This document shows, one piece after another, positions 4,704-8,266 of a stretch of DNA of 8,266 nt. The first letter of the stretch is position 1, and every line of letters begins with the position of its first letter. The stretch is from an uncultured Hyphomicrobiales bacterium (lineage in GTDB: Bacteria; Pseudomonadota; Alphaproteobacteria; Rhizobiales; Beijerinckiaceae): contig CAIXDD010000198.1 in the NCBI GenBank assembly GCA_903918155.1, positions 1-8,266 of the forward strand. The letters run 5' to 3'. The position numbers and the translations under genes were made by a program. Under the pieces are notes generated by a model. The model was given only the letters and a program-made list of their open reading frames with translations. It ran no database searches and was not told where the DNA came from.

Positions 4704-5942
4704 TCACGCGCCTGAGAAGGAGCGCGGCGCCGGTCCCACGACCGTCGTCGCCCCCTCGCGCACCTGCAGCACGCTGAGGCCGCGCTCGTTCAATCCGTCC
4801 GCGCGGAAACGGAACAAGCCGTCCGCGCCGTTGAAGCCGGAAGGATTGGCGAGCGTGGCTTCCGCGAAGCCGAGATTCTGCGCGCCCAGCGCGGAGGCCA
4901 GCGACATGGCGTCATAGGCCAGCGTCGCGATGCGCGTGGGGTCGGAGCCGAATTTGGCGCGATATTTTCCCGCGAACACGTTGAAGCCGGCGTTTTCCGG
5001 CGCGGCGAACCAGGCGCCTTGCAATTGCGGCAGGCGCAGCACGCGCGCGTCGTTCCACAAGCCGGTGCCGAGAATCTGCACGCGCTTGCCGTCGAGGCCG
5101 GAGCTGGCGAGCGCCTGCGCCACCGCCTGCATCTGATCGGCCTGTTCCGGGATGAAGAGGGAATCGACCTGCGCGCCCAGCGCGGCGATGCGCTGCGCGC
5201 CCGCAAGGGCGCCGCCGGGGCGATAGCGCTCGATGGCGATCACGCGCAGGCCGCCGGACGCCGCGCGCTGCTGCAATTGCGCGGTGGCGACATTGCCGTA
5301 ATCGCTTTCGGGCACGAGCGCCGCGAAGCTCTTCTTGCCCCGCGAGGCCGCGAATTGAACGATGCGGTCGACGTAGCTCTCCGCAAGGAAGGAGAGAAGA
5401 TAGACGCCCGGGCCCGCCGTCGTCGCATCGGTGGAGAAGGCGATCATCGGCACGTTGGACGCGCGCGCGAGCCGGCCGACTTCGCGCACGTTGTTGGCGT
5501 AGAGCGGGCCGAGAATGATCTGCGCGCCTTGCGCGATCGCTTGCTGGGCGGCTGCGCGCGCGCCGTCGGGCGTCGAAAGATCGTCGAGCGTCACCAGCGT
5601 CGCCGCGCCGTCCCCGGCTTCGGTCAACGCCAGTTCGGCGGCGTTGCGCAGGGATTGGCCCACGAGGCTTGGCCCGTCCGCCTGCATGAGCGGGGCGATC
5701 AGCGCCACGCGCGTGCGTCCGGAGCCCAGCGTCGATCCGGCCTCGCTCGCCGCGTCCGTCAGGGCGGGCGCCGAGGCGGAGGCGGCGTCGGGCTTCACGA
5801 AGGTTCCGTAAGGCCCGCAGCCGGCGAGCGCGACGCCGCCCGCCAAAGCGCTCCCGCGCGTCAGAAGCTTGAGCGCCGCGCGCCTTGAAAGACGCCCCGC
5901 CGTCGCCTCGCCGCCCATCATGCCCTCTGGAAAGGAGCCCAT
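4704..5942 (-). CDS. LpoA-like penicillin-binding protein activator, Tat-type lipoprotein
   Basis: A 412-residue lipoprotein. The N-terminus has a twin-arginine motif (LSRRAALKLL, residues 18-27), a hydrophobic stretch and a lipobox LAGC with lipidated Cys42. A Ser/Ala-rich linker is followed by a type-I periplasmic-binding fold starting near RTRVALIAPL. It has repeated ligand-binding-protein features (IAQGAQIILGPLYANNV, NVPMIAFSTD, ALVPESDYG). It matches the C-terminal domain of E. coli LpoA (YraM), which activates PBP1a in peptidoglycan synthesis, but lacks LpoA's N-terminal TPR half. Position next to rsmI and yraN supports the assignment. Whether it activates a penicillin-binding protein here is inferred. 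The start is uncertain: ATG 5942 has AGGG eight to nine bases upstream; ATG 5921 or 5918, after AGAGGG, are close alternatives. An in-frame start at 6008 looks non-coding. Confidence 0.85.
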   Translation of the reverse strand: MGSFPEGMMGGEATAGRLSRRAALKLLTRGSALAGGVALAGCGPYGTFVKPDAASASAPALTDAASEAGSTLGSGRTRVALIAPLMQADGPSLVGQSLRNAAELALTEAGDGAATLVTLDDLSTPDGARAAAQQAIAQGAQIILGPLYANNVREVGRLARASNVPMIAFSTDATTAGPGVYLLSFLAESYVDRIVQFAASRGKKSFAALVPESDYGNVATAQLQQRAASGGLRVIAIERYRPGGALAGAQRIAALGAQVDSLFIPEQADQMQAVAQALASSGLDGKRVQILGTGLWNDARVLRLPQLQGAWFAAPENAGFNVFAGKYRAKFGSDPTRIATLAYDAMSLASALGAQNLGFAEATLANPSGFNGADGLFRFRADGLNERGLSVLQVREGATTVVGPAPRSFSGA

Positions 5943-6048
5943 CGCATTCGCCCTGCATGCTCGAAAGACAGGCACGTTATGCCGCAGGCGCGTCCGTTTC
6001 AAAAGCAAAACAGGTCGGCCGCGCGCCGGCCGGGGGAAAATCCGGAAT

Positions 6049-6064
6049 GTTCTTTTTAAAGAAC
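6049..6064. promoter_or_regulatory. Palindrome in the lipoprotein/rsmI divergent promoter region
   Basis: GTTCTTT (6049-6055) and AAAGAAC (6058-6064) are perfect inverted repeats around TT. The site is in the A/T-rich part of the spacer between two divergent genes, 48 bases before the rsmI start. The short spacing suits a dimeric DNA-binding protein. It does not fit the alphaproteobacterial LexA box (direct GTTC repeats seven bases apart). Confidence 0.4.
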
Positions 6065-6111
6065 GACAATGCTGATTTACGGAACGCCGCGGATTGGGTT
6101 AAGCTGCTCCC

Positions 6112-7041
6112 ATGAAGCCCGTCCCGACCTCCCGCGCAGACGCGCCCACCTTCACGGCTTTCGGCCTGCGCGCCGAGGCGCAGCCGCTCGCCCCCGGCCT
6201 GCATGTGGTGGCCACGCCCATCGGCAATCTGGGCGACGTCTCCTTCCGCGCGCTGGCGACATTGGCCGCCGCCGACGCGGTGCTCGCGGAGGATACGCGC
6301 GTCACCAAAACCCTGCTCGCCCATTACGGCATCGCCACGCCGCTGGTGGCCTATCACGAGCACAACGCCGCCTTGATGCGCCCCCATCTGCTCGCCCGGC
6401 TGGAGGCGGGCGCGGCTCTGGCGCTCGTGTCGGACGCGGGCACGCCTCTGGTGTCGGACCCCGGATTCAAACTGGTCGCCGACGCGGTGGCCAAGGGCCT
6501 GCCGGTCACCGGCGTGCCGGGGCCCTCGGCCGTGCTGGCCGCGCTGGTGGTGGCGGGCCTGCCGACGGACCGCTTCTTCTTCGAGGGTTTTCTGCCGCAG
6601 AAGGGCGCCGCGCGCCGCCAGCGCGCCGCCGCGCTCGCCCATGTGCCGGGCACGCTGGTTTTCTTCGAATCCCCGCGCCGGCTGGCGGAATGTCTCGAAG
6701 ACCTCGCCGTCGTTCTGGGGCCGCGCGAGGCGGCGGTCTGCCGCGAACTCACCAAGAAATTCGAGACCGTGCGGCGCGGCCCGCTGCCTTCGCTCGCCGC
6801 GCTATTCGCCGCCGAGCCCACCCCCAAGGGCGAGATCGTGCTCCTCGTGGCGCCGCCGTCCGACGAAGCGCCCGTCGAGGGCGAGGATCTCGACTCAAGG
6901 CTGCGCGCCGCGCTCGCCCGCCATTCCGTGAAGGACGCCGCCGCGGTGGTCTCCGCGCAAACGGGCCTGCCGCGCCGCAAGGTCTATGCGCGCGCCATCG
7001 AATTGCAGGAGCAAGAGGGGCGGGAGGAAGAGGGGTCGTGA
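6112..7041 (+). CDS. rsmI: 16S rRNA (cytidine(1402)-2'-O)-methyltransferase RsmI
   Basis: A 309-residue cytoplasmic enzyme that 2'-O-methylates C1402 in the decoding centre of 16S rRNA, using SAM. It belongs to the tetrapyrrole methylase fold. Diagnostic blocks are VVATPIGNLGD (32-42), EDTR (60-63), the SAM-binding LVSDAGTPLVSDPG (105-118), VPGPSAVLAAL (135-145) and FFFEGFLP (155-162). These are followed by FFESPRRL, ELTKKFE and GEIVLLV. The C-terminal part (SVKDAAAVVSAQTGLPRRKVYARAIEL) is the helical domain typical of RsmI. The extra ~28 N-terminal residues before the first strand are usual in alphaproteobacteria. No good Shine-Dalgarno precedes ATG 6112. The stop overlaps the yraN start by three bases, so the two are translationally coupled. 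Confidence 0.96.
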   Translation: MKPVPTSRADAPTFTAFGLRAEAQPLAPGLHVVATPIGNLGDVSFRALATLAAADAVLAEDTRVTKTLLAHYGIATPLVAYHEHNAALMRPHLLARLEAGAALALVSDAGTPLVSDPGFKLVADAVAKGLPVTGVPGPSAVLAALVVAGLPTDRFFFEGFLPQKGAARRQRAAALAHVPGTLVFFESPRRLAECLEDLAVVLGPREAAVCRELTKKFETVRRGPLPSLAALFAAEPTPKGEIVLLVAPPSDEAPVEGEDLDSRLRAALARHSVKDAAAVVSAQTGLPRRKVYARAIELQEQEGREEEGS

Positions 7042-7403
7042 CCGCCCGCCGCCGCCGCGCCTATCTTCTGGGCTTGCGGGCGGAGACCTGGGCGGCGCTC
7101 CACCTGCGATTGACGGGCTGGCGGATTCTCGACCGCAGGTGGCAGGCCTCCGGCGGCGAAATCGACATCGTGGCCCTGCGCGGCGACGTTGTGGCCTTCG
7201 TCGAGGTGAAGGCCCGCGACACGCTCGACGCCGCCGCTCTGGCGATCACCCCCGACAAGGCCCGCCGCATGAGCCGGGCCGCGCGCGCCTGGGCGGGGCG
7301 CCATCCCTGGTCGGCGGGCAAGGTCCTGCGCGGCGACGCGATTCTCGTGGCGCCCGGGCGCTGGCCGCGCCGCGTGGCCTGCGCGGTCGAGCTGGAGCTT
7401 TAG
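7038..7403 (+). CDS. yraN: YraN family (UPF0102) nuclease-fold protein
   Basis: A 121-residue protein starting at GTG 7038 inside the rsmI stop (GTGA). The purine-rich GGAGGAAGAGGGG upstream serves as ribosome binding site. The family core is clear: RAETWAALHLRLTGWRILDRRW, then GGEIDIVA and VAFVEVKAR. Glu41, Asp43, Glu56 and Lys58 form the E-D-ExK arrangement of the restriction-endonuclease/Holliday-junction-resolvase fold. The C-terminus (RGDAILVAPGRWPRRVACAVELEL) is also family-typical. The true function of YraN proteins is not settled; a nuclease role is inferred from the motif. Linkage to rsmI and a LpoA-like gene is conserved widely in proteobacteria. Confidence 0.93.
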   Translation: MTARRRRAYLLGLRAETWAALHLRLTGWRILDRRWQASGGEIDIVALRGDVVAFVEVKARDTLDAAALAITPDKARRMSRAARAWAGRHPWSAGKVLRGDAILVAPGRWPRRVACAVELEL

Positions 7404-7414
7404 GCCCGCCCGCG

Positions 7415-7443
7415 CTGGATTCCCCGCCGGTTTCGTGTATAAG
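7415..7443 (+). promoter_or_regulatory. Candidate rpsO promoter
   Basis: TATAAG at 7438-7443 is a good -10 match. The -35 would be CTGGAT (7415-7420, 17-base spacer), which is poor against TTGAC. It lies just after yraN and about 145 bases before the rpsO start, leaving a long leader. The strong -10 and the position are the main arguments. Confidence 0.4.
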
Positions 7444-7533
7444 CTCCGGCCGCGTCCGTCGGATTCCGGCGGGCGAGCCTGTGTTTGCGACCGCGCTGGA
7501 CGACATCCCGGCCCGGCCGCGCGCAGGCCTCCC

Positions 7534-7580
7534 GGCCGTCTTCCGCCCTGGCGGAGCGGCCTTCTCCAAATCCGAAAGGA
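7534..7580 (+). promoter_or_regulatory. Structured rpsO leader, candidate S15 autoregulatory element
   Basis: GGCCG (7534-7538) pairs with CGGCC (7557-7561). Inside, after a small internal loop, TCCGCC (7542-7547) pairs with GGCGGA (7550-7555). A second mini-hairpin, TCC-GAAA-GGA (7571-7580), would enclose the Shine-Dalgarno AAAGGA, seven bases before the rpsO ATG. In E. coli and other bacteria S15 represses its own translation through leader structures of differing shape. That this leader does so here is inference. Confidence 0.4.
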
Positions 7581-7587
7581 CAGACCG

Positions 7588-7857
7588 ATGTCGATCACCG
7601 ACGAGCGCAAGAAGGCGCTTGTGAACGAATACGCCACCAAGCCCGGCGACACGGGTTCGCCCGAAGTCCAGGTTGCGATCCTCACCGAGCGCATCTCCAA
7701 CCTCACCGAGCACTTCAAGACCCACGTGAAGGACAATCATTCCCGTCGTGGCCTTTTGAAGCTGGTGTCGCAGCGCCGTCAGCTCCTCGATTACGTGAAG
7801 AGCCGCGACGACGCGCGTTACCGCAAATTGATCGAGCGCCTCGGCATCCGCCGCTAA
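7588..7857 (+). CDS. rpsO: 30S ribosomal protein S15
   Basis: An 89-residue primary-binding protein of the 30S platform that binds helices of the 16S central domain and, in many bacteria, its own mRNA. The sequence is the standard S15 length and pattern: MSITDERKKALVNEYATKPG, DTGSPEVQVAILTERI, the loop HVKDNHSRRGLLKLVSQRRQLLDY and KLIERLGIRR at the C-terminus. The conserved contacts DTGSPEVQ, HSRRGLL and RRxLLDYxK are intact. AAAGGA (7575-7580) is seven bases before ATG 7588. Open codons upstream in this frame (from GTG 7435) are leader, not protein. The gene is followed by pnp, as in most proteobacteria. Confidence 0.98.
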   Translation: MSITDERKKALVNEYATKPGDTGSPEVQVAILTERISNLTEHFKTHVKDNHSRRGLLKLVSQRRQLLDYVKSRDDARYRKLIERLGIRR

Positions 7858-7872
7858 GCTCGAACGCGATCT

Positions 7873-7898
7873 CCCGCGCCCCCAGGGGCGCGGGGGAG
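7873..7898 (+). terminator. GC-rich hairpin after rpsO, attenuating or processing element
   Basis: CCCGCGCCCC (7873-7882) pairs perfectly with GGGGCGCGGG (7885-7894); the top pair probably opens to give the tetraloop CCAG. CT 7871-7872 could pair with AG 7897-7898 across a two-G bulge. It starts 15 bases after the rpsO stop. No T-run follows, so full termination is unlikely. In E. coli a partial terminator lies here between rpsO and pnp. Confidence 0.45.
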
Positions 7899-7950
7899 CA
7901 CAGGGTCGGCGGCATGGGGCCGTCGCTCCCGCCAAACGGATCCGCCATGG

Positions 7951-7988
7951 CAGGATCGCCAGACGCTGTCGCCTTCAGGATCGTCAGA
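7951..7988 (+). repeat. 13-bp direct repeat in the rpsO-pnp spacer
   Basis: CAGGATCGCCAGA (7951-7963) and CAGGATCGTCAGA (7976-7988) agree in 12 of 13 bases and start 25 bases apart. The second copy overlaps the hairpin arms of the pnp leader structure. Confidence 0.6.
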
Positions 7989-8010
7989 TCCGGGACTTGC
8001 AAGTCCAGGC
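7971..8010 (+). promoter_or_regulatory. Candidate three-way junction in the pnp leader
   Basis: GCCT (7971-7974) can pair with AGGC (8007-8010), enclosing two adjacent hairpins. These are GGATC-GTCA-GATCC (7978-7991) and GGACT-TGCA-AGTCC (7993-8006); the latter is a perfect 14-base palindrome. In E. coli the pnp leader carries a hairpin cut by RNase III and then used for autoregulation by PNPase. A similar role here is inferred from position and structure only. Confidence 0.4.
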
Positions 8011-8082
8011 AGCGCCTCGCCGTCTTGTCCATGGCCGTTCGCTTTGCGAAAGCTCAGAGAAAAGCCAAGAGAGAAGACAAAC

Positions 8083-8266
8083 ATGTTCGAGATCCATCGC
8101 GAAACCCTTGAATGGGCCGGGCGCAAGCTCACCCTCGAAACCGGCCGCATGGCCCGTCAGGCCGACGGCGCCGTCTATGCGACCTGGGGCGAGACCAGCG
8201 TGCTCGCCACCATCGTCTCCGCGAAATCGCCCAAGCCCGGCGTCGATTTCTTCCCGCTCACCGTGA
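8083..8266 (+). CDS. pnp: Polynucleotide phosphorylase, N-terminal part (cut by window end)
   Basis: The first 61 codons of PNPase, the trimeric 3'-5' phosphorolytic exoribonuclease of mRNA decay and of the RNA degradosome. The visible part begins MFEIHRETLEWAGRKLTLET and continues with GRMARQADGAVYATWGETSVLATIV and AKSPKPGVDFFPLTV. This is the start of the first RNase PH domain; the active-site, KH and S1 domains lie beyond the window. ATG 8083 has a purine-rich GAGAGAAG but no strong Shine-Dalgarno. The 225-base spacer from rpsO is long and structured, which fits post-transcriptional control of pnp. Confidence 0.97.
   Translation, partial: MFEIHRETLEWAGRKLTLETGRMARQADGAVYATWGETSVLATIVSAKSPKPGVDFFPLTV

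Noticed and set aside
5019..5888. A 289-codon plus-strand open frame opposite the lipoprotein gene
   Set aside because: It is the antisense shadow of a gene with clear signal, lipobox and fold motifs. Its own product is low-complexity Arg/Ala/Gly without domains.
6016..6032. CGGCCG-CGCGC-CGGCCG as a terminator
   Set aside because: It lies upstream of both divergent genes with no gene running into it and no T-run; in such G+C-rich DNA this simple palindrome can arise by chance.
6049..6064. SOS (LexA) box upstream of rsmI
   Set aside because: Alphaproteobacterial LexA binds direct GTTC repeats seven bases apart; here the halves are inverted, GTTC and GAAC.
6069..6111. Upstream extension of the frame that contains yraN, suggesting a 444-residue protein
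   Set aside because: The part before 7038 overlaps rsmI in a different frame and encodes an Arg/Gly/Ala-rich shadow; yraN homology begins at the GTG at 7038.

Overview
The window looks like a chromosomal core-genome segment of an alphaproteobacterium, most likely of the order Hyphomicrobiales (Rhizobiales). The reasons are the high G+C content, the strong G/C preference at third codon positions, the sequence style of the proteins, and the linkage of a LpoA-like lipoprotein with rsmI-yraN and of rpsO with pnp. A methylotroph-type relative such as Methylocystis or Methylosinus is possible, but that is only an impression. I see no insertion sequence, phage module, CRISPR array or rRNA gene.

Layout. 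Bases 3-95 hold the last 30 codons of an unidentified gene, followed by a probable terminator. A gene-poor stretch (about 120-771) contains one tRNA-Ser(GGA) on the minus strand. Three plus-strand genes follow: a two-helix membrane protein, msrA (methionine sulfoxide reductase A) and a 101-residue protein of unknown function. Two minus-strand genes overlap by 8 bases: a small disordered protein and a 3-methyladenine DNA glycosylase homologue (mpg). Divergent from them is a SAM-type methyltransferase with an export signal, closed by a clear intrinsic terminator. Then comes ppa (inorganic pyrophosphatase), convergent with a Tat-type lipoprotein related to the penicillin-binding-protein activator LpoA. 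Divergent from that are rsmI (16S rRNA C1402 2'-O-methyltransferase) and yraN, which overlap by 3 bases. The window ends with rpsO (ribosomal protein S15) and the start of pnp (polynucleotide phosphorylase).

How they fit together. Most genes are housekeeping: translation (tRNA-Ser, rsmI, rpsO), RNA turnover (pnp), pyrophosphate removal (ppa), oxidative and alkylation damage repair (msrA, mpg) and envelope maintenance (the LpoA-like lipoprotein). rpsO-pnp is a classical pair, and in enterobacteria both genes are controlled through leader RNA. Here too both leaders carry strong inverted repeats.

I found no clearly new multi-gene system. The points most worth a second look are a lysine where the AAG/MPG family has its catalytic glutamate, a SAM-dependent methyltransferase fold behind a signal peptide, a compact three-way-junction candidate in the rpsO-pnp spacer, and the structured rpsO leader.
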